This document shows positions 7,641 through 14,444 of a DNA stretch of 64,000 nucleotides, one piece after another. The stretch lies in contig JAEXAI010000010.1 in the NCBI GenBank assembly GCA_023394615.1, positions 1-64,000 of the forward strand, written 5' to 3'. Each line of letters starts with the position of its first letter. Positions within the stretch are counted from its first letter, which is position 1. The DNA comes from Actinomycetes bacterium. Its GTDB lineage: Bacteria > Actinomycetota > Coriobacteriia > Coriobacteriales > Eggerthellaceae. The notes beneath the pieces were generated by a model. It searched no databases. It worked only from the letters and a program-made list of their open reading frames with translations, and was not told where the DNA came from. Both the position numbers and the translations under genes were made by a program.

Positions 7641-9059
7641 ATGATCTCCGTTGTCGTGCCCGTTTTGAACGAACAGCAGGCCCTGCCCGTGTTCCTTGAA
7701 AACGCAGCGCGTTGGGAAGGTTCATTCGAACTGATATTCAGCGATGGGGGAAGCACAGATGCCACGCTTGCGCTTTTGACCGGGCAGAACGTGGTTTCGG
7801 GATCGGCCGGGCGCGGAGCGCAGTTGCGCCGGGGTGCAGAAGCGGCAACGGGCGATATCTTTTTGTTCTTGCATGTCGACTCGATTATCAGGCCTGGTGT
7901 GCTTGAGCATATCGAGCAAGCGGTGGCTGATGGCGCTTTGTGGGGATGCTTGCGCATGCATTTCGACGAAGCGAGTGCGACCTATCGCATTGGTGCGGGC
8001 ATGTCGAACCTGCGCGTTGTCGCAACAGGAATACCCTTTGGTGATCAGGGGATATTCGCAACGCGGGAATTCTATGAGCGCATTGGGGGGTTTCCCGATA
8101 TTGCGCTGATGGAAGACTATGAGTTCTCGCGCCGCGCGCGGAAAGCCGCCGGTCGGCCTGTGCGACTTCCTGATGTTATAGAGACGTCGGCGCGCCGCTT
8201 TGAGAAGGCAGGGGCGCTACGAACGGCGTGGGAAATGCGGAAGCTGAGGTATTTGTTTCGACGTGGTGTGCCTGCGGATCGGCTTGCGGCGCAGTACCCG
8301 CAAGTTCGGGAGGGGAATCGCGGAAGGGATTGCGGCAGCTCTACGACAGCGTTGGTGGTGTTGACGCGCACGCCTGTACCGGGTCTGGTGAAAACGCGCA
8401 TGCAGGATATGCTTTCTGCTGATGAGTGCGCGGCGTTGCAGCGCGCATTGGCGCTGGATACTATCGAGCAAGCCTGTACTGTTCCCGGGGTAAATCCGGT
8501 CGTTTATTGCTCTGATGATTGGAAATACAGCGAGCATGGCCAGCGCATTCGCGAGTGTTTTGAAGAAGACATCAAACGCACAGGCGAAGCATGCGGCGTG
8601 CGTGTCGTCGTTAAGCAGCAAAGGGGTCTCGAACTGGGGGAGCGTATATCTTCTGCCGTCCGCGATGAGCTTGCGGATGGGGCCGAGCGCTGTGTTGTTA
8701 TGGGCAGCGATCTTCCACGAATAACGAGTGCAATCATCGCTGAAACACTTTCGGCATGGGGTGATGCCGATGTTTTGCTGGCACCGAGCGGGGATGGTGG
8801 CTATTGGGCAGTTGGTTTGAAAAGGCCCTTTCCCCAGCTCTTCAAAGGTGCGCATATGGGAACTTCTCGTGTCTGGGATGAAGCGCTAGAAACATGCCGT
8901 GAGCAGGGGATGGATGTAACTTTTGGTCAAGCTGCCGATGATCTTGACACGCCTTGTGATCTCAGCCGACTTTTGGTCGATTTCGAAAGTGGCGGCGTAC
9001 TTCCCCATGCCCGCATGGCCGATTTTCTGCAAAAGCAAAAATCTTTAATGAGACCTTGA
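7641..9059 (+). CDS. Fused rSAM/selenodomain-associated glycosyltransferases (TIGR04283-TIGR04282)
   Basis: One polypeptide joins two enzymes that are usually separate genes beside arsS. Residues ~1-225 are a GT2-fold transferase (VVVPVLNEQQALPVFLEN, FSDGGSTD, FLHVDS, and the acceptor-site MEDYEFSRRAR), matching TIGR04283. Residues ~235-472 match TIGR04282/DUF2064, a nucleotidyltransferase-like fold (LTRTPVPGLVKTRMQ, GSDLPRI, APSGDGGYWAVGL, DLDTP). In the known pathway such enzymes help elaborate arsenosugars; here the product is unproven. The ATG at 7641 is preferred over a GTG at 7626 because AAAGG lies seven bases upstream. Its stop codon overlaps the -35 box of the next gene. Confidence 0.85.
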   Translation: MISVVVPVLNEQQALPVFLENAARWEGSFELIFSDGGSTDATLALLTGQNVVSGSAGRGAQLRRGAEAATGDIFLFLHVDSIIRPGVLEHIEQAVADGALWGCLRMHFDEASATYRIGAGMSNLRVVATGIPFGDQGIFATREFYERIGGFPDIALMEDYEFSRRARKAAGRPVRLPDVIETSARRFEKAGALRTAWEMRKLRYLFRRGVPADRLAAQYPQVREGNRGRDCGSSTTALVVLTRTPVPGLVKTRMQDMLSADECAALQRALALDTIEQACTVPGVNPVVYCSDDWKYSEHGQRIRECFEEDIKRTGEACGVRVVVKQQRGLELGERISSAVRDELADGAERCVVMGSDLPRITSAIIAETLSAWGDADVLLAPSGDGGYWAVGLKRPFPQLFKGAHMGTSRVWDEALETCREQGMDVTFGQAADDLDTPCDLSRLLVDFESGGVLPHARMADFLQKQKSLMRP

Positions 9060-9084
9060 CAATGTCGTATTCCAGAACTATATT
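9056..9084 (+). promoter_or_regulatory. Consensus-like sigma-70 promoter of the TetR operon
   Basis: TTGACA at 9056-9061, a 17-base spacer, then TATATT at 9079-9084. The -35 box overlaps the stop codon of the preceding gene, and the -10 box overlaps the first half of the palindromic operator, the expected layout for autorepression. Confidence 0.8.
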
Positions 9085-9113
9085 GAACATTGTTCAGTGA
9101 ACAGTGTTCAATA
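9081..9113. promoter_or_regulatory. Double palindromic TetR-family operator
   Basis: A 33-bp near-palindrome made of two 13-bp sites, TGAACATTGTTCA (9084-9096) and TGAACAGTGTTCA (9099-9111), centred 15 bp apart. This spacing suits two TetR-family dimers. It covers the -10 box, the transcription start and reaches to the ribosome-binding site (AGGAGG at 9115-9120). Confidence 0.85.
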
Positions 9114-9126
9114 TAGGAGGAAAAGC

Positions 9127-9696
9127 ATGGCCAAGCAAACGACAGATCCCGAAGCGCTTTTGGGTGAGGCGTATCGCATAGCCGAAGACGAAGGGCTCAA
9201 CTCGCTTTCCATACGTAAAGTTGCAAGCGCTTGCGACGTTTCGGTGGGAACCGTATACACCTATTTTCCCTCGAAGGGTGATTTGGTCGCGGCCGTGATA
9301 GATCGATTCTTTCAAAGCGCGTTCCAGAAAGATTTCTGCGTTCCCGGTCATCACGAAGGATACGTCGATTTTTGCAGGCGCCTTGCGCAGAGAATCGATG
9401 AAACGCTGCAGGAATTCCGCTCAGATTGGTTGGTGCAGATTGAATCCTTGCCATCATCCGAACGTGAGGCCTCGCGTGTGCGCGAGGCGCAAGTAATGCA
9501 GCATATGACCGAGCAGCTTTCCCATGTGCTGTTGGACGATCCGGCGGTAACCGTTGATTTCGGTGGGCAAGCCGGAGCCGAAAAGCTCTCTACCTTTGTA
9601 TTGGACGTAGTAAGCGTGCCTCGTCATGCGCAGAACAGGGAGACACTGTTTTCCCTGCTTGAGAGCGCGCTTTATAACAAGAAACTTGAATTGTAA
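9127..9696 (+). CDS. TetR-family transcriptional regulator
   Basis: 189-aa repressor. Residues ~10-55 form the TetR N-terminal helix-turn-helix (GLNSLSIRKVASACDVSVGT then YTYFPSKGDLVAAVIDRFF); the rest is an all-helical ligand domain without recognisable ligand features. The ATG at 9127 follows AGGAGGAAAAGC; the longer reading from 9097 would run through the operator. It almost certainly represses its own promoter through the double TGAACANTGTTCA operator directly upstream. It probably also controls the small membrane-protein gene 16 bp downstream and perhaps the DUF2871 gene after it. Confidence 0.92.
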   Translation: MAKQTTDPEALLGEAYRIAEDEGLNSLSIRKVASACDVSVGTVYTYFPSKGDLVAAVIDRFFQSAFQKDFCVPGHHEGYVDFCRRLAQRIDETLQEFRSDWLVQIESLPSSEREASRVREAQVMQHMTEQLSHVLLDDPAVTVDFGGQAGAEKLSTFVLDVVSVPRHAQNRETLFSLLESALYNKKLEL

Positions 9697-9712
9697 GCAA
9701 GGAGGCATCTCA

Positions 9713-10204
9713 ATGAGTCCGATTCTTATAGCTGCCATCGTTACCATTACCGCAGCGCTTGTGCTGTATTCGTTCGGAGTTTTCGGTGAGCGCCGAAGTG
9801 GCACCCTTCAAAAAAGGCACGTGGTGCTGTTCTGGTGCGGGTTGGCTTGCGACATGACAGGAACAACCATTATGACGTCGATGGCCCAGTCGATGGACGG
9901 CGCCTCGTCATCGCTGCATGCGGTATCCGGTGGCGTGGCAATCGCCCTCATGCTGTTTCATGCCGTGTGGGCAACAGTAGTAATCGTGCGCAACGATGAG
10001 CGTTTGCGTGCAAGCTTTCATCGTCTGAGCATCGTGGTGTGGCTGTTCTGGCTTATTCCCTACGCTGTGGGAATCCTGCTGGGCGTGCCCATGTTCGCAG
10101 TGAGCGACCAGGTCGCCTCGACGGCGGCTCTCACACTCGTGTTTTGTTTAGGCGTGGCGTTCTGCATAACGGCGAACTTGAAGCGGCGCAGGCATCTGCA
10201 CTAA
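9713..10204 (+). CDS. Four-helix membrane protein, TIGR03987/HsmA-like
   Basis: 163-aa integral membrane protein with about four or five hydrophobic helices (ITAALVLYSFGVF, VVLFWCGLACDMTGTTIM, GGVAIALMLFHAVWATVVIV, VVWLFWLIPYAVGILL). The pattern, including the conserved CDMTGT and HAVWA segments, recalls the TIGR03987/HsmA-like family, whose biochemical role is poorly known. The ATG at 9713 follows AAGGAGG; the reading from 9626 overlaps the tetR end and lacks such a site. Directly downstream of tetR, so likely in its regulon; an exporter or stress role is possible but inferred. Confidence 0.75.
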   Translation: MSPILIAAIVTITAALVLYSFGVFGERRSGTLQKRHVVLFWCGLACDMTGTTIMTSMAQSMDGASSSLHAVSGGVAIALMLFHAVWATVVIVRNDERLRASFHRLSIVVWLFWLIPYAVGILLGVPMFAVSDQVASTAALTLVFCLGVAFCITANLKRRRHLH

Positions 10205-10270
10205 GGCGGCGCAGTGTCAGGGTCCGTCGAGCACCAGTGCATTGCGTCGCCGGGGCGGCGCAGTGTCAGG
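10205..10270. repeat. Two copies of a 17-bp GC-rich direct repeat
   Basis: GGCGGCGCAGTGTCAGG occurs at 10205-10221 and again at 10254-10270, 49 bp apart, in the gap between the two membrane-protein genes. Confidence 0.6.
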
Positions 10271-10377
10271 ACACCGCAAGCGCAGGTAAAGCCCAAGGTC
10301 GCATGCGGATCAGGCTGAAAACAATGAATATCGAGCTCGCTTTGACCGGCTCAAGCAAGAAACGAATGGAGCATCAT

Positions 10378-10791
10378 ATGAAAAAGTATCTGAACATAGC
10401 ATTGATATACGCTGTCGCTGCGATGGTGGGCGGGGTGTTTTTCCGTGAATTCACCAAGTGGAACGGCTTTTCCGGCGTGACCGCGCTGGGCAAAGTGCAT
10501 GTGCATCTATTTTTGCTGGGCATGGTCGTGTTCCTGCTGGTAGCCCTGTTCGCACAGCGCGGCAAGCTTGCCGAGCAAAAGGAATTTCACTGGTTCATGA
10601 TCGTTTACAACATCGGTTTGCCATTGATGGCAGTGATGTTGCTGGTTCGCGGTATTCCGCAGGTGCTGGGCATCACGCTTGCCGCTGGTGCCAATGGGGC
10701 CATATCCGGCATTGCGGGACTGGCGCACATCATGATTGGCGTAGGGCTGATTCTGCTGATCATGTCACTGAAGAAGAGTGCGCAGAATTAG
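10378..10791 (+). CDS. DUF2871 family membrane protein
   Basis: 137-aa protein with four membrane helices (LNIALIYAVAAMVGGVFF; VHVHLFLLGMVVFLLVALFA; PLMAVMLLVRGIPQVLG; GLAHIMIGVGLILLIM). The LGKVHVHLFLLGM and AHIMIGVGL segments with spaced histidines match my recollection of DUF2871. Function unknown; paired histidines in helices could bind heme or metal, but this is speculation. The ATG at 10378 has GGAG nine bases upstream; upstream extension runs through a repeat. Probably the last gene of the tetR transcription unit. Confidence 0.75.
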   Translation: MKKYLNIALIYAVAAMVGGVFFREFTKWNGFSGVTALGKVHVHLFLLGMVVFLLVALFAQRGKLAEQKEFHWFMIVYNIGLPLMAVMLLVRGIPQVLGITLAAGANGAISGIAGLAHIMIGVGLILLIMSLKKSAQN

Positions 10792-10869
10792 GCGAGCTGC
10801 AATGGGGATACGAGTGCATTGGCTGACCAATAACCGTTATCAACGTCGGTGCATCAATCTGGTTAGGAG

Positions 10870-11046
10870 GCGCTTCTCGTGGGGATCCAAGCGCCTCCCG
10901 GTAGCTGTAGGGAGCCTATCGCGGGCTTCGAGGCGCCTCCCGTGGGCCACGGCGCCTCCCGTTGGCCGCGTCGTTTTCCGTGGGCTGCGGCGCCTCCCTT
11001 TGGCTGGGGCGCTTTTCGTAGGCTGCGAAGTTTCTCCATTGTACCG
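10870..11046. repeat. Degenerate tandem array, units of 19-21 bp
   Basis: Nine units in register: three of 21 bp from 10870 (first GCGCTTCTCGTGGGGATCCA), then six of 19 bp from 10933 with consensus near GCGCCTCCCGTGGGCTGCG. The same unit family appears at 13373-13435 and, diverged, at 24738-24801. It ends 25 bp before palindromic element B. Confidence 0.75.
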
Positions 11047-11070
11047 CTCGACGGTTTCAGGGCGTTTTCC

Positions 11071-11268
11071 GATTTGAAAACAGGAAAACGGCGATTAAGC
11101 GAAGTAAAGTACGAGCCCGATTTTCGTCCTTCCAAGGGTGTCTTCTGCGACCTGCGGTTATGTGGGGCTGATTTCCCGTCTTTCCCGGTTTCAGCTGATT
11201 CCGAGAGACTTATATGCGACAGCATCGTACTTTACTTCGTTCACTTGGCGTTTTTCTGTTTTGAAATC
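11071..11268 (+). repeat. ~197-bp palindrome-ended repeat element, copy B
   Basis: 44-bp arms (11071-11114 and 11225-11268) are inverted repeats with only a few mismatches, beginning GATTTGAAAACAGGAAAACG and ending at an exact CGAAGTAAAGTACGA/TCGTACTTTACTTCG. The internal motif GACCTGCGGTTATG is at 11149-11162. Copy C at 24811-25007 matches along its length. Confidence 0.8.
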
Positions 11269-11383
11269 CCAAAAAGGCCTTGAGAAGCTAAAAACCGGCA
11301 CGACGGCTCCTGCGTGTGGGTCGATGCGCCAACTTTCGGGGGCGCAATCTTCGGGCGTGAAAGGCATCAGCATGACAATCCAG

Positions 11384-11427
11384 CCTGACAACCCAACGTG
11401 ACTCAACCCACCGTGACTCAACCCGGC
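11384..11427. repeat. 15-bp tandem triplet
   Basis: CCTGACAACCCAAC, GTGACTCAACCCACC and GTGACTCAACCCGGC lie head to tail, ending two bases before the next palindrome-ended element. Confidence 0.6.
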
Positions 11428-11428
11428 T

Positions 11429-11634
11429 CTCGAGTAGGGACGTGCAAAAAGGCCTAGAAGAGCGCGGTTTGCGTCTTTTTAACCCTCATTGATCCCTGCC
11501 ATATTTCGGCGGTTTTAAGAAATGCCTGTTCACGGAGCTGCAGCAAAAAGAGCTTCGCTTCCACGTTCTTCCAAAACGTTCCAAAAAGACGCAAACCGCG
11601 TTTTACTCGGCCTATTTGGCGGCCATGACTCGAG
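11429..11634. repeat. Second palindrome-ended element, 206 bp
   Basis: Core arms 11446-11480 and 11583-11617 are 35-bp inverted repeats with an exact GCGGTTTGCGTCTTTTT/AAAAAGACGCAAACCGC match. CTCGAGT at 11429 and its complement at 11628 extend the symmetry to the same offset on both sides. Size resembles copies A-D, but the internal GTTATG motif is absent, so it may be a separate family. Confidence 0.7.
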
Positions 11635-11779
11635 TCTCTGGTTTCTACGAAGCTGAAATTGTGATACATTTCAAAGGAACGCGCAGGTAAATTCGACTAC
11701 GACGCGTTTCGTAAACCACGCGGCCCGAAAGACTGGCCGGGAGGCGCTTCGCGATGTCGAATGAAGGGGAATCACTACC

Positions 11780-12070
11780 ATGACCAGCAAAAAACGTTCG
11801 TCTCGTGCGAAAAAGGTTGCCGAATTCGAGGCGCAGCTGGGTGGGATGGACGATATCTTCTCAAGTGAAGAGCAGCGGCGAGAGAGAGCTGCTTTGGACA
11901 AGGCGGACGCGCTTCGCAACAAAGCCTGCGAGTCAAAGAACCGCTACGAGACACAGGCAGAAGCACGCGAAGCCATTGCGCTGTGCGCCGAACATGGTAG
12001 AGCAGGCCTTCGGTGTTATAAATGCGATTATTGCGGTGGTTGGCATTTGACCTCGAAAGGCCCGCGCTGA
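11780..12070 (+). CDS. Small basic protein with C-terminal zinc-knuckle-like motif
   Basis: 96-aa protein, lysine/arginine-rich at the N terminus (MTSKKRSSRAKKVAEFEA), a charged helical middle and a C-terminal CYKCDYCGGWHLTSK, whose two Cys pairs and His suggest a zinc site. Short proteins ending in a CxxCxxWH-type motif are found in many actinobacteria and phages; function is unknown to me. The ATG at 11780 has AGGGG at ~9-bp spacing. It sits alone among repeats. A nucleic-acid-binding role is plausible but unproven. Confidence 0.65.
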   Translation: MTSKKRSSRAKKVAEFEAQLGGMDDIFSSEEQRRERAALDKADALRNKACESKNRYETQAEAREAIALCAEHGRAGLRCYKCDYCGGWHLTSKGPR

Positions 12071-12084
12071 ATGAGATTCCAGCA

Positions 12085-12154
12085 GGAAAGTGATTCCTGA
12101 ACGAATGATGATTCGACAGCGAATGATGATTCGACAGCGAATGGGGATTCTAAG
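12085..12154. repeat. 18-bp tandem repeat
   Basis: GAATGATGATTCGACAGC is perfect at 12103-12120 and 12121-12138, with degenerate flanking units at 12085 and 12139. It follows the stop codon of the small zinc-motif gene. Confidence 0.75.
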
Positions 12155-12306
12155 TTGACCAGGTTTCCCTGCTGAGCCAAAATCCTACGCCGAGCAGAAC
12201 ATCCAAGTAGTTGTCATCTTGCATACCCATCTCCCGTTTTGGGACGCAATAGCCTATACTCTTTCAAAAGCGCTTTCGATGGAGACGTCTGTTTTGGGAG
12301 GTTGCT

Positions 12307-12858
12307 ATGAGCCTAGCAAAATTGGAAACCCCTTCGCGTTTAAGGGAATTGAAGCCTGTAAGCACGCTGACCCGGATTGGTTTCGACCCGGGTATGGTGA
12401 TGCTGGACGTGGGAGCGGGCACTGGCGTGTTCGCAATTCCCGCTGCTGAACTGCCTGCAAAAATGGTGCATGCGCTGGATGTTGACGATGCGGCTTTAGA
12501 TGTGGTGTGCCGCAAGGCCCGCGAAGCGCATTTGCCCAACGTAGATGCAATCAAAATCGATGCGGGACCCTATGATGTCGAAGACGGCACAGTGGATCTA
12601 GCGTTGGTTTCTTGCGTGTTGCACGAAATAGATTCAGATGCGCGCGTGCACGCATTCCAGGAAATCAAGCGGACATTGGCCGATGGCGGCAGGCTGGCAG
12701 TGATTGAATTCTGTGCGGGAGTGGAAGGTTTCGGACCCGTTCAAGACATCCGTATAAGTCAAAGCGACCTTGAAGCATTCGGCCGTGAACAGGGGTATCA
12801 GGTGCTGGAAAGCTTCAATCTGTCCGAAAACCTCTATTGCGTAATATTCGGAAAATAG
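12307..12858 (+). CDS. Class I SAM-dependent methyltransferase
   Basis: 183-aa Rossmann-fold methyltransferase. Motif I is MLDVGAGTGVFAIPAA (residues ~36-51), the acidic end of strand 2 is HALDVDDAALDV, and motif IV/post region is VDLALVSCVLHEI, typical of the Methyltransf_11/25 group. Substrate unknown. The ATG follows GGGAGGTTGCT. It stands between intergenic repeats with its own probable promoter (TATACT in the 50 bp upstream). Small-molecule or quinone methylation are both possible; nothing in the context decides. Confidence 0.85.
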   Translation: MSLAKLETPSRLRELKPVSTLTRIGFDPGMVMLDVGAGTGVFAIPAAELPAKMVHALDVDDAALDVVCRKAREAHLPNVDAIKIDAGPYDVEDGTVDLALVSCVLHEIDSDARVHAFQEIKRTLADGGRLAVIEFCAGVEGFGPVQDIRISQSDLEAFGREQGYQVLESFNLSENLYCVIFGK

Positions 12859-12869
12859 ACGTCCTGGCG

Positions 12870-12962
12870 AATGCCGGCGATAGATAACGATGCAGATGAT
12901 AGATAGCGATGTCGGCGACAGATAACGATCCAAGCGATTGGCGACGATGCCGACGATAGGGC
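12870..12962. repeat. Imperfect ~21-bp tandem repeat
   Basis: Four or five degenerate units around GGCGATAGATAACGATG fill the gap before the YccF gene. Confidence 0.5.
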
Positions 12963-12984
12963 GCGAAGCAGGAGAGGGGGCCCG

Positions 12985-13344
12985 ATGCAGACGATAGGGA
13001 ACATCATTTGGATACTCCTCGGTGGTATTATCACTGCTTTGGGCTGGGCTATTGCGGGAATCGTGTTCTATATCACTATCGTCGGGATTCCGCTGGGCCG
13101 TCAGGCATTCAAGATGGCCTCTCTGACGCTGACGCCGTTTGGCAAGGAGATTGTCTACGGCGGGGGAGCGCCTTCGGTTGTGGCTAATATCTTCTGGGTT
13201 GTGCTGATAGGAATTTGGGAAGCCGCCGCCTATGTGGTAACTGGTGCCATTTTCTGCATTACCATTGTCGGCATTCCATTCGGGCTGCAGCTTTTCAAAA
13301 TGGCAAAGCTCTCGCTGCTGCCCTTTGGCGCGCAAGTGCGCTGA
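12985..13344 (+). CDS. YccF-domain inner membrane protein
   Basis: 119-aa membrane protein built of two similar halves, each ending in FYITIVGIPLGRQAFKMA or FCITIVGIPFGLQLFKMA, the hallmark of the duplicated YccF domain. Four hydrophobic segments are expected. The ATG at 12985 follows GGAGAGGGGGCCCG. YccF has no firm biochemical role. A degenerate tandem repeat lies immediately upstream and another just after the stop. Confidence 0.88.
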   Translation: MQTIGNIIWILLGGIITALGWAIAGIVFYITIVGIPLGRQAFKMASLTLTPFGKEIVYGGGAPSVVANIFWVVLIGIWEAAAYVVTGAIFCITIVGIPFGLQLFKMAKLSLLPFGAQVR

Positions 13345-13372
13345 AGGGTCGAGCGGATGCTGCTGGGGCGGG

Positions 13373-13435
13373 GCGCTTCTCGTACGGGACAGAGCACTTC
13401 TCGTACGAGACAGAGCGCTCCTCGTGTGGGGAGAG
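13373..13435. repeat. Three 21-bp tandem units
   Basis: Units begin GCGCTTCTCGTACGGGACAG, GCACTTCTCGTACGAGACAG and GCGCTCCTCGTGTGGGGAG. They belong to the same unit family as the array at 10870. Confidence 0.7.
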
Positions 13436-13479
13436 AATGGTAGTGCGCGAATGCGCTAAAGCGCTAAAGTTCTAGAATC

Positions 13480-14019
13480 CTAGGAAGGCCGTTTCACCCC
13501 AGAAGGGGAGAGGATTTCGTAGGCGAATCGCGGGTAATCGTCTTCTTCCACATGGATGATGCCGCAGCGCCGAAAACCTATCTTTTTCAGCAAGCCAATC
13601 ATGATGATGTTGTCGCCGTGCGTATCCATGCGCATATGCTCGCATTGCCGCAGCGCCCACTGTATGCAGCAATTACCCACGCCTGAGGTTGTGCCGTCGC
13701 TTGCTATCCGATGAATCACGCCGTAGGGAGAATCATCCAACCATGTGCCCTCTTCAATGCTGTTGTAGGCGGGTTCAATATCTTTTCCGCAGTTGAAATA
13801 GAAAACGCCCACGATGCGCCCGCCCTCAATGCACACATAGCATTTGCCTGCGGAAATGTCATCGTGTATCAGTTGTGTCGGTGGCCAGTTTGTAGGCCCC
13901 CATTGGGTTGGGTTTCCATGCTCTGCCATGAAGGCGCGTGCGTGCGCGTAGATTTCCATGATTCGATCGAAGTCGGAATCGCAGGCGGGTCGTATCGTTT
14001 TTATGTTGGAATCAGCCAT
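13480..14019 (-). CDS. GNAT family N-acetyltransferase
   Basis: 179-aa acyltransferase with the GNAT fold: an N-terminal acceptor region (IKTIRPACDSDFDRIMEIYA), central strands GKCYVCIEGGRIVGVFYF, the acetyl-CoA loop region IASDGTTSGVGNCCIQWAL, and the C-terminal LLKKIGFRRCGIIHVEEDDY. The pyrophosphate loop is degenerate compared with Q/RxxGxG/A. The ATG at 14019 follows GAGGATC; an upstream in-frame start at 14094 lacks such a site. Acceptor substrate unknown. Lies downstream of the minus-strand tRNA-Leu gene. Confidence 0.85.
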   Translation of the reverse strand: MADSNIKTIRPACDSDFDRIMEIYAHARAFMAEHGNPTQWGPTNWPPTQLIHDDISAGKCYVCIEGGRIVGVFYFNCGKDIEPAYNSIEEGTWLDDSPYGVIHRIASDGTTSGVGNCCIQWALRQCEHMRMDTHGDNIIMIGLLKKIGFRRCGIIHVEEDDYPRFAYEILSPSGVKRPS

Positions 14020-14120
14020 TTTGATCCTCGCATCCCTTGAGTGCTTCATCTTGAGGTCTTGCGCTTTGCGGCTTCGCAGCGCTGCAGCCGCCAATAACGG
14101 CTTGGCGGTTCATCGTAAAG

Positions 14121-14149
14121 AAAAAGACCGGAAACGATGTCTCCGGTCT
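14121..14149 (-). terminator. Terminator of tRNA-Leu(CAG)
   Basis: On the minus strand AGACCGGA and TCCGGTCT form an 8-bp stem followed by a T-rich run, 12 bases after the tRNA end. Confidence 0.75.
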
Positions 14150-14160
14150 TCGCTTTAAAC

Positions 14161-14248
<88 letters not shown>

Positions 14249-14444
14249 TGGGCTTTGTTCGCGCTTGTGCGTGAACAGGCAAGCAAGAATGTTATCGCAC
14301 AATGCCCATCTTGGCAAGAAGGAAAATACCGTTATTATTGACAATTGTATAAAACTCCCTCAAGGGGCGGACCGAAATGCCTGCAAGGGCGGTTGATTCG
14401 TCCAAAGGGGCGGTTGGAAACTCGGAGTGCAAGAAAGGTCCAGA

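Larger units (their letters stand above)
10792..11779. other. 988-bp repeat-filled region without a supported gene
   Basis: Contains in order a degenerate 19-21-bp tandem array (10870-11046), palindromic element copy B (11071-11268), a 15-bp tandem triplet (11384-11427) and a second palindrome-ended element (11429-11634). ORFs across it are short, repetitive and lack ribosome-binding sites. The last ~140 bp should carry the promoter for the gene at 11780. Confidence 0.6.
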
